A stretch of 64,000 bases of DNA, taken from Opisthorchis felineus (lineage: Eukaryota; Platyhelminthes; Trematoda; Opisthorchiida; Opisthorchiidae). Positions 36,403 through 46,504 of this stretch are shown here, piece after piece. The translations under genes and the position numbers were made by a program. Each line of letters begins with the position of its first letter. Position 1 is the first letter of the stretch. Location: contig SJOL01006586.1 in the NCBI GenBank assembly GCA_004794785.1, positions 305,502 to 369,501 on the forward strand, read 5' to 3'. The notes under the pieces are model-generated. The model did not search any database. It had not been told where the DNA came from and saw nothing but the letters and a program-made list of their open reading frames with translations.

Positions 36403-37107
36403 CTATTTTGCGGAACTGTCTAGACGAGCCATACGGTGGAATATAATTGGCCGTTTGCAGAGTGTCTTTGACCAATATACACGCGTGTTATATAATAAGC
36501 GCGCGCCTCCCAATTGTTTTGCATATATTTGAGTTGCACAACATGACATGGCAGCCGATCGCGACCTTGGCCGCCCGCATTTGTGACGCCACTTCGTCCA
36601 TGATAAGCGTCTTCGCTTGGTACTTGTTCCCCATCTTTTCCCTGAACAAGCCAAGCATTTTACGCGCAGGAGCAGACTGTTTTCTTTCCGAAAGAGTATA
36701 TACATGACCGGACACTTCGAAGCAAGCACCCGTCAGGACTCGCACCCCTCTCCAGGATCGAAGGTATATCAACTGCCATGCAACCGAACTCTCCGTCGCT
36801 TAATCCACAGAGAAGGTCGACAATTCTGACGGTATTTGTGCACATCCCGAGTTGCAAGAACCTAGTCGAACTCATCGGCCGTAGAGTGCCGCACTTCACA
36901 CGGAGGCGATCCATACTTCAGTAGGGCCCTGCAGATGCCATCATCTTGGGTCAGCCATCGGATTACAGGAAGTCGGTAGTACAAAAATTTGGTCGCCTTA
37001 GGATTTTGTTCAAGATCATCAGATGTAACTGAGCTGTGGTTTCCCTGTCTCTTCGAACAAGACCGTACTAGACAATCGGAGCTTAGCGTACTGTTTGTAA
37101 TCAGCAC
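36403..37107 (-). pseudogene. Possible MULE-type transposase-derived relic
   Basis: Three minus-strand frames overlap in order (37107-36862, 36914-36660, 36772-36488/36403). The pieces read FLYYRLPVIRWLTQDDGICR, then a damaged centre, then LGLFREKMGNKYQAKTLIMD followed by EVASQMRAAKVAIGCHVMLC. The last part has the D-x-x-x-x-x-x-A-x-x-x-x-x-x-[AG]-C-x-x-x-x-C/W layout seen around the second catalytic Asp of MULE transposases and related SWIM zinc-finger proteins. The similarity is weak and the frames are broken, so this stays a suggestion. Confidence 0.35.
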
Positions 37108-37181
37108 ATGCGCTTAACTCACCAGCTTCTTCTGATTCCTCGACTGTTGACTGCTGCATTTATAGTTTGTGCTAATATATA

Positions 37182-37270
37182 GTGTGCTCATATTAAAGGC
37201 AGCTAAGTAGACCAGTTTTCGGGGTTTGAGAATAGACTTCGACATGTTTAGGATTTTTACTGAAGTCAGA
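37182..37270 (-). mobile_element. Short RTE LINE fragment (5' coding region)
   Basis: About 85 bases match 60362-60442 of the minus-strand RTE copy with only a few differences (ttaaaggcagctaagtagac is identical in both). The fragment encodes the segment just before the endonuclease. It is much more similar to that copy than old copies elsewhere are, and a SINE lies directly beside it. Confidence 0.7.
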
Positions 37271-37295
37271 TACAGAAGTTAGTCCGAGGCTGATT

Positions 37296-37462
37296 GTTGT
37301 TCCGATGCCTAGCTGCCATGCCACCCGAAGGAAGCACCAGTGCTGGAATAATGTTATGTTGCCCAAGCCTAGACAGGAGAAGTCGAGTTGCAAAAGTCGG
37401 GTTCGAAACACGGAACTTTAGATCAGTAAATCTGCGCTCTGATCATTCAGCCATCTCCCCCC
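37296..37462 (-). mobile_element. tRNA-derived SINE, copy 3
   Basis: The minus-strand reading includes ctgaatgatcagagcgcag (damaged A box), gtgtttcgaacccgacttt (B box), the gtctaggcttgggcaacat block and atggcagctaggcatcggaa. Flanking duplications were not found. Confidence 0.75.
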
Positions 37463-37643
37463 AACGACTAGGTACAGCCTGTTTTCAGCAGTTTTAAAAA
37501 AGTAGACTGTCCTGAGAGCTCGCGCCATAGGTTTCGATTGGGGACCCTAGACATCCTTCCGTCTAGGCCTGGCAACCCTTGCAGTATCCCAGCCCACGTA
37601 CACCTATGAACTGCACAATTACGAGTAGCCATAATATGAATCC

Positions 37644-37822
37644 CAGATAGTTCGATAGCTAAGGCGCGAACTTACTGATCGAAAGCTTTCTGGTTCGAAC
37701 CTAACCTCAGCATCTCGACTGCTCCAGGCCTGGACAACCTGGCACGATCTCAGCCCTCGTCCTTCCTTCGGGTGACAAAACAGCTGGGCACCAAAAGATT
37801 GCTACAGCTGAACGATTCTTTT
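37644..37822 (+). mobile_element. tRNA-derived SINE, copy 4
   Basis: The + strand reading includes tagctaaggcgcgaactta (A-box region), ctggttcgaacctaacct (B box), ccaggcctggacaacctggc, cttcgggtgacaaaacagct and gctacagctgaacgattctt. It lies about 180 bp from copy 3 in the opposite orientation. Confidence 0.75.
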
Positions 37823-37969
37823 ACGAAATGATCGTATATACGTAGACTTCAGTTGGTCGCGCACCACGCTGTCGACTGCTTCGGCAGATACCATCTTTCA
37901 GGGTTCACCGAGAACTAATAACCAGGATTGAATACCTCCTCATCGGGCGCACATTTTGAGTTCGAGTTA

Positions 37970-40535
37970 ATGCTGTACAAACGGGGTCCAATTTAGTTCA
38001 GTTTTTTGCTCACAAACCTTGCACCGAATTGTGGTGGTCCCAGATGCTACAGCTGCGTTCACCGACGATAAGGATAATAAGGAACTGAAAGCTGCGCGTT
38101 GGAGGCGATAGCCCAATCGGTGGATTGGCGAGAATGATTCTGTTTTTCTGGTGTGGCAGGAATTAGGAGCTACGCAGCAAAGGCGATAGCTTTCATACAA
38201 GCGCTTCAGTTGCCGTGTGACGGAGTCATATCTCCAAGAGTCTATAGCCATTGGTTGGTCTTATCTCGCCTTCCCTGTCCAGGAAAATAGCATTCGTGAA
38301 CGCGACTGAGTTGACCAGCAAGGGCTTTCCTACCTCTGTCCTAGGTCGCGAGCTGACCGGCCTTGGGTCGTCTACATCCGACACAAGACTGGCTGAAGTG
38401 GACTCTACGGGGCAAACGGTCATCTGGCATACCAAACACGTGATCTAACTCGCATAACCTATGGAGCATCACCAGTTGATCTATCGAGGGAGAATGATCT
38501 CTCCCGTAAACTGTCTAGCGTGCTTCAGGATTACTGACCTGTTGTCCTCACCAGACTCGCGCGATGTTTTGGAGGCACCGGTAGTCAACAGCAGAGATAC
38601 TTTTAAAGTCTTCCACACGCAGCGGCAAATTTTCTGATTCATAAATTAGAACAGATCGCACCGCAGCATTGTGCACTCCACCCCCTGATGGTCAAGCTAA
38701 TGTTGCGTCAATACCACAAACGTAGGTCAGCAAACGCCGCTCTGGCTTTTCCAATTCGGGAGGTTAGTTCGTCGCTAGCCGGTCCACCGGGACTTACGCA
38801 GCTGCTTAGGCAAACGAACTTATCAGCAACATCGAGCGATTCACCGGCAAACAATGTCTGGGTTCGATGCAAGCCAGTTTTGCAGCAGCAATTTACACTC
38901 AACGGGTGCAAAGCGCATACCGAGCTGTGCTGCAAAATTATTTATATCATTTAAAATAGTTTGCATTTCTAAAGAGTTGCATCCAAGAAGAGCAGTATCA
39001 CTGACTTGCTCAACGTCTCTGAGTGAACGCTCTGATAGCATTTAGATTACCAAGGTGTTGGAGGCAGGTAATTAGGAGTCAAGCAGCTTAACGATTACCA
39101 ATTTGATGAGAAAGCGTGACAGTGGACATTCTTGCCACGGCGGACCCATCACCTTTGAAAAGTTTGCGGTGTAAACCATCTAGTTTATGCGCTTCGTTGA
39201 GCTGAAGCAAGGAAAACGCACACTGTTGTCAATGGTGGACTGATATCAATGTCGCACTCGAGTTCGGTTGGTCTGGTCAGGGGGTGAATTGATGGGGCCC
39301 AGTTCAATTGTTCTTCGGCGTAAAGCCCATGTTCAAGTCTACGTTTTCGCGCAAGGATTGAGGCCTTATCTTTTTCAAAGCTTGTTTCCCTAGCATTCGC
39401 CCACCTTAGACAATTTGGTTTGGTTATCCAGAACAGGGTGCAGTTATTCTCCATTGTAAAAAGCCCTCAACAGTTCCCGGGGGTTTTTGATCCACAAGCG
39501 CTATATATCAGTTCTTATGCTCCGCATAACTCCGCGTTTCAGAGCTCTGCACGCGCCGTGACAGTTGTTTGTTGCCGGTATACTTTTTCTGGCTTCAGGC
39601 AGAGCTGCTAATCGTGACGTGTTCCAATGTTCCTTGGGGTGCGCGAGCGACCTCAGGCAGACGGTTTCAAAAGCTGTGAGTATGGTTTCTTTCATCTCCT
39701 CCATCCGTCACCCAAATCGGCATTACAACCATTATCTTTGTCGAGTTCTTGAAGCGATATTGTTGGGTGACAGAGACTCTTTGCAGGTGATGGACTGAAT
39801 GACTTTACATCAACCGGCTTGTTCCTGAGGGAAAGCAAGTGGATACGCGTGCCCACGCAATGTCGTGATCGGAGTCCAGTGGTGTACTAAAAACGCACGA
39901 CAATCTTATGCCAAAAAGCCTTGTCGGCAACCGACTTCCACATGGTCTAACCGAGTCCACACCTGGTTTGCATTTGATGGCCTCCAAGATGCACGCTTTG
40001 AGCGATTGTTCTGGCCTGGAACAAATGGTGTTCACAGCATAGTTGAAGAAGTCACTCTCCATTTTCTCTGTGATGAGCATCAAAATCGATTTGGCCGCCA
40101 AGATGGGCTAAATCGGGACTTAGTCGGCCAATCCGTGCATTCAAATCACCCTCCAGACTCACGACATTTGTAGTTATAGCTGGCTGAAGTGTCCGTGACA
40201 AATTGCGGCCCCAGAGCTGCCGTTTATCGGAGCATATGTCGACACAACAAGCACACGCTATTTACCATTACACAAGGTGACTATTAACTGGAATCCAGAC
40301 CAATAAAACCCGGGGCTAAGCACACCTCCCACAGTAATTACCACGAGCCTTTGTGTCAGGATCACCGGACGCTCGAAGAGGGAAGCACGAGAGATATTTT
40401 CCCGTCGTGAGTTAAATGACTGAATCAGGGTCCTGTATCGGAGACAGCATATATCGATCGTGAGATCGAACGAGATATGAGCAAGAGCTGTCTGTTGCCA
40501 ATTGGACACAGAACACGGACATCGAAGAAACAATG
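37970..40535 (-). pseudogene. RTE-like LINE, minus strand, with deleted RT core
   Basis: Read from the high coordinate: an endonuclease remnant including EGDLNARIGRLS near 40150-40115 (G-D-x-N-A block) and SDHDIAWARVSTCF near 39870; the linker with KSLAHPKEHW and KSIPATNNC (39501-39704), then EEQLNWAPSIHPLTRPTE (39185-39454); a shortened RT with ECPLSRFLI near 39135-39110; the post-catalytic block DTALLGCNSLEMQ near 39000 and FAAQLGMRFAPVECKLLLQN; then CVSPGG near 38810 and RIGKARAAFADLR near 38740; then a 3' end down to about 37970. Only about 130 bp separate the linker from the RT block after the catalytic site, so most of the RT palm is missing. Several stops and frameshifts are present. 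Confidence 0.8.
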
Positions 40536-42405
40536 TGGAAAAGCTCCCTTTAGTTTAATGAGGTATTTTATTTATTTTACTAGACAAAAGCTTGGAAACA
40601 AAGGCAATAGCCAGTTGATTGATAGCTGAATGTGTTAGAAAAACTTGAATGAGGGACGTATGGGAATAAGTAGTGGGCGAAGACCTATAGGAGCAACTGG
40701 TACTTAAAGGCAGCCCAGACAAAAGAAGGGGGTTTGTTGAGGCACACCAATCTCAGCCTCCGATTCAAAAGTTTGACTCAGAAGGCAGTGAAGAACCATT
40801 CCCATAACCTATGACCCAATAGTCTGAACCGTGGGACAGTGGTTGTTAAGGTCTTTTGGGGGGACTTTTCCCCGAAGCCAATGACTCAATGGTCTGATCC
40901 GCCCATTTAGCACCGGTGTAGAAACTTCCGCACAGTATTCGCATATTTATGCACCCGGGTACAGACACCGGACGGAAATGAAGCAAGTTTCTGAACCCAG
41001 TCCGAACCCGATTGCGGAAAATCCGAAATCAGTACCCGAATTTTGGCACCCAGTCATAATGGAGCAGCCATATGTGACACGTATATGGAAAACTTTTCTA
41101 TGTTTGTGGTATTCGTCCCGCCAAATAAAGCCAGGGAACTCCTCACAGCCAGTGAGTTTTTTTGTTTTTTTATGATGGTCAGCACAAGCTGTATCGGGTG
41201 CACGGAAAGGTTTTATCCCCACCGTTGTACTGACCCCTTAATAGTGCCATTGGAAGAATTATTGGGTTCACTGGCAGAACTAGCAGACAGCGCAATAGGG
41301 TGGCCAGTGCTTCTAAGTTCTGGCAGAAATTCGACGGATTAGGACGGTCTTTTGGACGCGCAAACCAAGCCCGGTGGGGAAACATTAGGGATATGAACTA
41401 CGTGCAAGCCATCAGACTGGGTATGGCAGTCGCGGTACCGTCATCGCGACGTCATACTTGGGTTCGTGGACAGCCCCGCAAATGAACAACTTCGGGCGTC
41501 AGTTGGGTCTGTCATGGTAGTCAGCATGGCCCAGAAAATCGTGACAAATATGGCCAGTATGGATCAGTTATACTCTTGGGCCCATCGAGGGTGCACGGTG
41601 GCTCATTGCTGTCAATCAAACGAAGCAATAATAAATCCGCGTCTACACTGGGGACCCAAAGTAGGAAAGTGTCAAACTGCCGGCGAGAGAACACTATGTT
41701 ATGAGTTATACTGCGGCTGAAATAGCAGGCTGTCGAAGGTGATTACAGTTTCTAACTACTGCAGTTAGGCGATACTGCCGGGATTTCAGCAACGGTAATT
41801 GACATTCAGGTCGATACGAACGGATGTGGGCATATGTGCTCATGGTGGACCTGCATCAGCTAAGTTGTGCGCAACTAGCGTAGCTCGGAGCGTGCAAGGA
41901 CAATAGATAAGAAAAACGTGGGATGTCTGGTGGTTTTATGTGTTCGTACGATGAGGTGTCCTCAGAATAGCTCCGTTACGGCCTAAAGAAGAGCGTGGAG
42001 GCTTTTTAAAACGGGTCACCTATGAGGCACTATACCGCGTGTATTTAGTGAGTCACCGTTGAAATTTTTGCTCCGCTGTAAATGAATTTTTGGATTCGTT
42101 GGGAGATTGTCCGGGAAATATGCTACGACCAGTGCAAGCTCAAGCCAACGGCACAGGCGTCTGACAAAAGTCGCGCCCATTTTAGTGTTCTTTTTCTCCC
42201 ATTGCATAAGGCGGGGTATGAGTTTCAGCATAGGGTAGGAATGTCTTTGGGGAAAGGCTATGCAGTTGAAGTGAGAGGCGTCAAACGTGGGGTCTTTCGC
42301 ATCGCAGGGGATAGGAGGTGCGAAAGGTGCGGACTTGGAACTGAAAAATTTGGCGGATGTGAACATGAAAAGTTCTGTGTATTCTTAGAATTCCGCACGT
42401 TTCAG
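40536..42405. other. No gene recognised
   Basis: A weak 72-bp-spaced direct repeat (cctatgacccaatagtctga near 40807 and ccaatgactcaatggtctga near 40878) is visible. Short ORFs occur on both strands, but none has a known motif. Confidence 0.4.
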
Positions 42406-42632
42406 AACATATGGATGGCTCCCCAAAAGCTTCAGTACACAAAGCAGTGTCCGTCAGGGTTGTCCACTCCCTCCATGCTTATTTAATTCCATGATCGACG
42501 AGATAATAAGACGAACGCTGAAATGTCTTCAAAACGCCGGCGTTCAAATAACCTCTACCGAAAACCTTTTCGATCTAGAGCATGCAGAAGAGATAGTTGT
42601 CGTCTTCAATAACGAGAAGGTGCTGATAATAA
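42406..42632 (+). pseudogene. RTE LINE reverse transcriptase fragment
   Basis: The order is YGWLPKSFSTQSSVRQGCPL, then IDEIIRRTLKCLQNAGVQI, then DLEHAEEIVVVFNNE. These match the RT region of the RTE copy at 54160-54400 (same segment with VRQGCPLSPFLF and EYADDIVLIF). The catalytic Y-A-D-D has decayed to H-A-E-E and a frameshift follows the GCPL block. It ends in an (ATA)n microsatellite. Confidence 0.85.
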
Positions 42633-42652
42633 TAATAATAATAATAATAATA
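42625..42652. repeat. (AAT)n microsatellite
   Basis: About nine trinucleotide units directly follow the RT fragment. Confidence 0.9.
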
Positions 42653-42655
42653 TTT

Positions 42656-43604
42656 AATCCCAACTGGTGGATGGCCTACTGTCAGGCATGATCATAGTGT
42701 TACAGTCAGAAAAAAACATGACTGGTATGGTTTGTGGGCACAGGGGATTGCGTGGAAAAGGGAAAGCGTCATAAACAGCGGGCAGTATCCGATATAGACG
42801 TGGTCGCCCTTAAACTGGCACGGGCGGGGAAGCACAGTCACTACTGTTTTTTTCTTTCGGGGAAAATAAAGAGCTGAAGCAAGATCAGATCGTTAGAATT
42901 TGAAGGTGACGGGTAAAAACAAAACGAGGGAGGGCAAGAAAAGAGGCATCGTGCCTGGCATATGACAAGAAAACTGCAACTCGCGGAAAATGAGGAACCA
43001 GAACAACGGTTCTGGTGAAGCAGCGGAGTTGGCGTAATTCAGCCGGTCAATTTGAAATAAAACCTAAAACCACCACAGATGCCTCGTGGACTTGGACTGT
43101 TGGGTTTATTGCCAGGGTAACGAAAAGCGTAAGTGGGCATGATGAAGTGGAGTGATTAGCAGTGCAGATAAATGGTAGCAGGAATCTTAGAATCAATCTT
43201 ACAATCAAATCATCGGTGTACACACAGCTCCCTCATTATCGCCAATGAGACTAATTGAGCAAGTAGTAAGTTTACCTTCATAGCAGCTCCAGCGTGGATA
43301 CCGGTAGGGAATTGTGGACGACAAGATGTATTAGGCGCTTGGTGAGTTAGCCGCTACAACTTTGTTTAATTATGTGTTTTCAATGATATTGTGCAAGATG
43401 TACACGGGTTGCAATTGATTATACATTTTTCCTTTTAAAAACCCTGTCGAGTGAAACCGGTTTCCTGAAAACGAGAACTGAATTGACTACACACTACGTT
43501 TGTACCAATGCAATCAATATATGAAAACAATTCGCTAAGAGTGGTTGTGTATTTGTCAGGCATGGGCTTGGCAGACGGACGACATGTAGGGATATGAAGG
43601 ATCG
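42656..43604. other. No gene recognised
   Basis: Purine-rich sequence with no long ORF on + and no recognised motif. Gap between the RT fragment and the tandem duplication. Confidence 0.4.
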
Positions 43605-43855
43605 TCGTTTGTCGTTGGATTCGGTTATTTTGTATAGTTGGGGTTTCATAATCAGCTGCGTGCATGAGTACGGGCCCGGCAGTTGCGGTAAATAGTCGAG
43701 GTGATTGACATCGCGTACAGTTAAGAGTATGGAGGGCCTTCGTTGGCCATTGGATTAGGTTACCGTTCTTAGGTGAGGCCCCATAATCAGCGTCGCAGGT
43801 AGACGCGTGCCTAGCAGGTACGATAAGTAGTCGAGGTGAGTGATAAGGGCTAACG
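43602..43855. repeat. Diverged tandem duplication, period 135 bp
   Basis: Two units with matching landmarks at a constant 135-bp offset: ttggattcggtta (from 43615) and ttggattaggtta (from 43750); cataatcag in both; tagtcgaggtgattgaca and tagtcgaggtgagtgata. The units have clearly diverged. No coding role is seen. Confidence 0.7.
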
Positions 43856-44887
43856 TTATCATGGTGATCGGCAATGGACGCCCTTATTTGTCATCATTAT
43901 ATTTGTGCTTTGTGACGTATTCCATCTATGGAGCGTCATATTCCTGATAGGAATGATATCATTGTGCTGCTAATTTACCTGCGGTTGTCTCGTGACACTG
44001 TATTGTCCGCAGGCTAGTTATGCATATCTGGGAAAGGGGATCATCCACAGAGATGGCACTCGCATCGCCACTGCACGATTCATGCAGTTGTCCAACACTG
44101 CTACACTTAATGGTAGGCGAGCTCCATAGGAAAGTCTGTTGTGCCGAAGTCCGATTAACAAACTCATCTTACTTGTTAGATCTGGGGAGTATAAAGCAAC
44201 CAAACGTCACTGACGGATTTTCCCGGATGGAATTTGCATTGGATATTCTGTAGGTGTTATCTCATTCTTCAAAAACACCGAAGAACGTCAAAATATGCTA
44301 AAGTGCGATTTGGCGATTTATCTCTCCTAGGACGATAACGAAATGCGAATCAGTGATGGTTCGTGACCTTGAAATTTCGCTCACTTAAAAAAATTCCATG
44401 AGCAACATACCACCAAAGAGTGCAAACGGATTTAGCTATCCCCCGTAAAAGTAACAACCTCGAAAACCCCATAGTTTTGGAGAAAATAATTTGGGTATGC
44501 TTCTAGTGGGCGGCTTCTCCCCGTAGTACGATTCGCTAACTTCCTAAACAGTGTTTCCCAGTGCCGTGATGACCCAGCCACTCCCGCACCTTTCTTCAGT
44601 ATATAACCTCCCTGGGTATAAAAAAGTGGTCTTTAGTACAAATATTTATGTGAATAACATCGAAAAATATACATAAATTCATCTGTCATTCTTGGTAGCC
44701 CCCTGCACGCGTTTCCGGACTTTCAGTGCTTGCTTTTCCAGCCAGCAATAGACGATTCTCTTTATTTGTATTTATACATCTGTATCGGGAGGATTTTGGC
44801 TGTTACGTCTGGAATAAAAAATATGGTTATGGGGTTTCATCCAGGCATTCATTCAAAGTAACCAAGTATAAAATAATTATTAATAGC
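43856..44887. other. No gene recognised
   Basis: Short ORFs on both strands without motifs. It leads into the inverted-repeat and hammerhead cluster. Confidence 0.4.
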
Positions 44888-45245
44888 GAAATACACTCAG
44901 TTGCAAACAAATTCGGTTTTGCGAGAGGCTCACCTGGAATCCAGCTGAATCCCTCGTTTGTGATGTTTCCAGGCAACTGAATGTGCTGCGCCAGGCTCAT
45001 CAGGTAGGCGCAGTCCCAAGAAGGACGAAACCGGTCGTTGGCTGTCGAAGAATTTTCAGCAACCTTATGGGTGGCGCATTACGTATATACAGTTATCACG
45101 ATATCTCGAATATCGTAGCAACTGAAATATGAAATGGCCTGGTGCAGCACATTCAGTTGCCTGGAAACGTCACAAACGAGGGATTCAGCTGGGTTCCAGG
45201 TGGGTCTCTCGCAAAACAGAATTTGCTTGCAAATGAGTGTATTTC
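44888..45245. repeat. Inverted repeat, arms of about 108 bp
   Basis: The left arm 44888-44995 and the reverse complement of the right arm 45138-45245 share long blocks, for example cccagctgaatccctcgttt (right arm reversed) against tccagctgaatccctcgttt. About 90 percent identity is estimated by eye. The central 142 bp contain a degenerate hammerhead motif, and an intact core lies 68 bp beyond the right arm. Mixed inverted and direct repeats with hammerheads are characteristic of the terminal repeats of Penelope-like elements. Confidence 0.85.
45002..45090 (+). ncRNA. Degenerate hammerhead ribozyme copy
   Basis: The 3' half is intact: stem II GTCC/GGAC (45013-45016 with 45023-45026) around the loop caagaa, then GAAA (45027-45030), CCGG and the GTC cleavage triplet (45034-45036). 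The catalytic CTGATGA is replaced by AGGCGCA, so it should not cleave. The downstream sequence to about 45088 is a direct repeat of 45344-45395. Confidence 0.6.
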
Positions 45246-45304
45246 GCTGATTTCGTGAAATTTGGTCTCAAGTAGAACATAAGTTTGATGGAGACTCGAG
45301 GCCC

Positions 45305-45352
45305 GCGTCCACCTGATGAGCCCCAAGAAGGGCGAAACCGGTCGTGAGCTGT
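45305..45352 (+). ncRNA. Minimal type I hammerhead ribozyme motif
   Basis: All core elements are present in order. CTGATGA is at 45313-45319. Stem II is GCCC/GGGC (45320-45323 with 45330-45333) with loop caagaa. GAAA is at 45334-45337. Stem III is a minimal CC/GG (45338-45341), and the cleavage triplet GTC is at 45341-45343. Stem I can close with CAC (45310-45312) and GTG (45344-45346). Very short stem III without a loop is known from hammerheads in Penelope-like elements and retrozymes, where dimers are thought to be the active form. A related copy lies 307 bp upstream. No Penelope RT or GIY-YIG endonuclease was seen in this window. Confidence 0.8.
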
Positions 45353-45395
45353 CAAAGGATTTTCAGCAGCCTTATGAGTAGTGCATTACGTAGCT

Positions 45396-46147
45396 ATTAC
45401 GCACTTACGAATAAGGCCTCTGGCCAGCCTGGCTGACCCGAAGGCTAACTTTTTACTGATTGCTCGCCAATTATGAAGGACAGCGAGTCCCGGAGCCAAC
45501 GTGCGTGTGAGTATGTTCGTTATTTACTATTAGACATCGCGGGCATCCTGCACGGGCCACCTTTGTGAAATCAATGATCGCGGCTCAGACCAATACTTAA
45601 CAAGTGTACGTACAAAGGACCACCTGTGAGGACTTCTTCGTACCTGCCCAGTCCGGATGATAAGGGCAAAAGGGCTCATTGTTTGGTTCGGAACTGCTCA
45701 CAGGTACAAAGCGTCTAATTTTATGTGCGGTTTCTGCAGCAATACGTAATTTCGCTCCAAATTGTTCATAATATAGTTAAGACAAATAGTAATTAACTCA
45801 CTGAGAATGAGGTCGGACAGGTCTTTTGATAGGGTGCCCTCAACAAGGTGGCACATAAGATAGTGGCAGTGCGCAAAGGCAAAAGTACCGAATCCGGTGT
45901 TACGAACAGGGGCTCATGCACTCTGCTAACGAAACTGTCCTCGACAAACGACCCAAGCAAACATAGAGCTTGACGAAATGTAACAATGCGAAAACAAGTG
46001 TATGTTGTAAACTAAATGGCGTGGTCGAAAAGTGCCAGCAAATTTTTTGAGACAGCAACCTCAGAAGCATCAACTGAAAATCAGCATAATGCTGCGGAAA
46101 AGGGGGAATAGCCTAATAAAAGGGTACAGAAAAAACAAGAAGTATTC
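45396..46147. other. No gene recognised
   Basis: No long ORF or clear motif was found. Minus-strand remnants of the adjacent transposase may extend here but could not be confirmed. Confidence 0.35.
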
Positions 46148-46504
46148 CTAAACGTTAGGAAGTAAAATATCTCGGGACACAACGGGTTTTATGCACAAAA
46201 GCAACTGTCGTAACTCAGAAGCTGTCCACCGCGCCAGGTCTACCACACCTCGGCATTTTCCAGGAAAAGCTGCACTTATGGCAACATGCTGATCCTCACT
46301 TGCATCATTCAGTAGGTTCCAGGCCACCCAAGAAAGCCTATCCCTGTGCCCAAATGACATAGTTGAGCGAAGAATTTTCGCACTAAACAAAGACTCTGTG
46401 CATGTAATCGGGTTGGAAACCGTCAACCATGGAGAAAATAGCCCCCACCGGATTGGGATCTGTATGGTGCTTCTCTGGCATTCGGGTTTGGAAATCAGAG
46501 TCAT
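46148..46504 (-). pseudogene. DNA transposase-like scrap
   Basis: In a 118-codon minus frame the C-terminal third reads GVVDLARWTASELRQLLLCI then KPVVSRDILLPNV. This resembles a block common in animal transposon proteins, R-x-x-x-x-L-x-R-W-K-A-[ST]-E-[FL]-R-Q-F-L-L-Y-x-G-P-V-V-L. I associate it with CACTA-like or related unclassified DNA transposons, but the superfamily is not certain. The flanking sequence is too decayed to extend the call. Confidence 0.5.
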
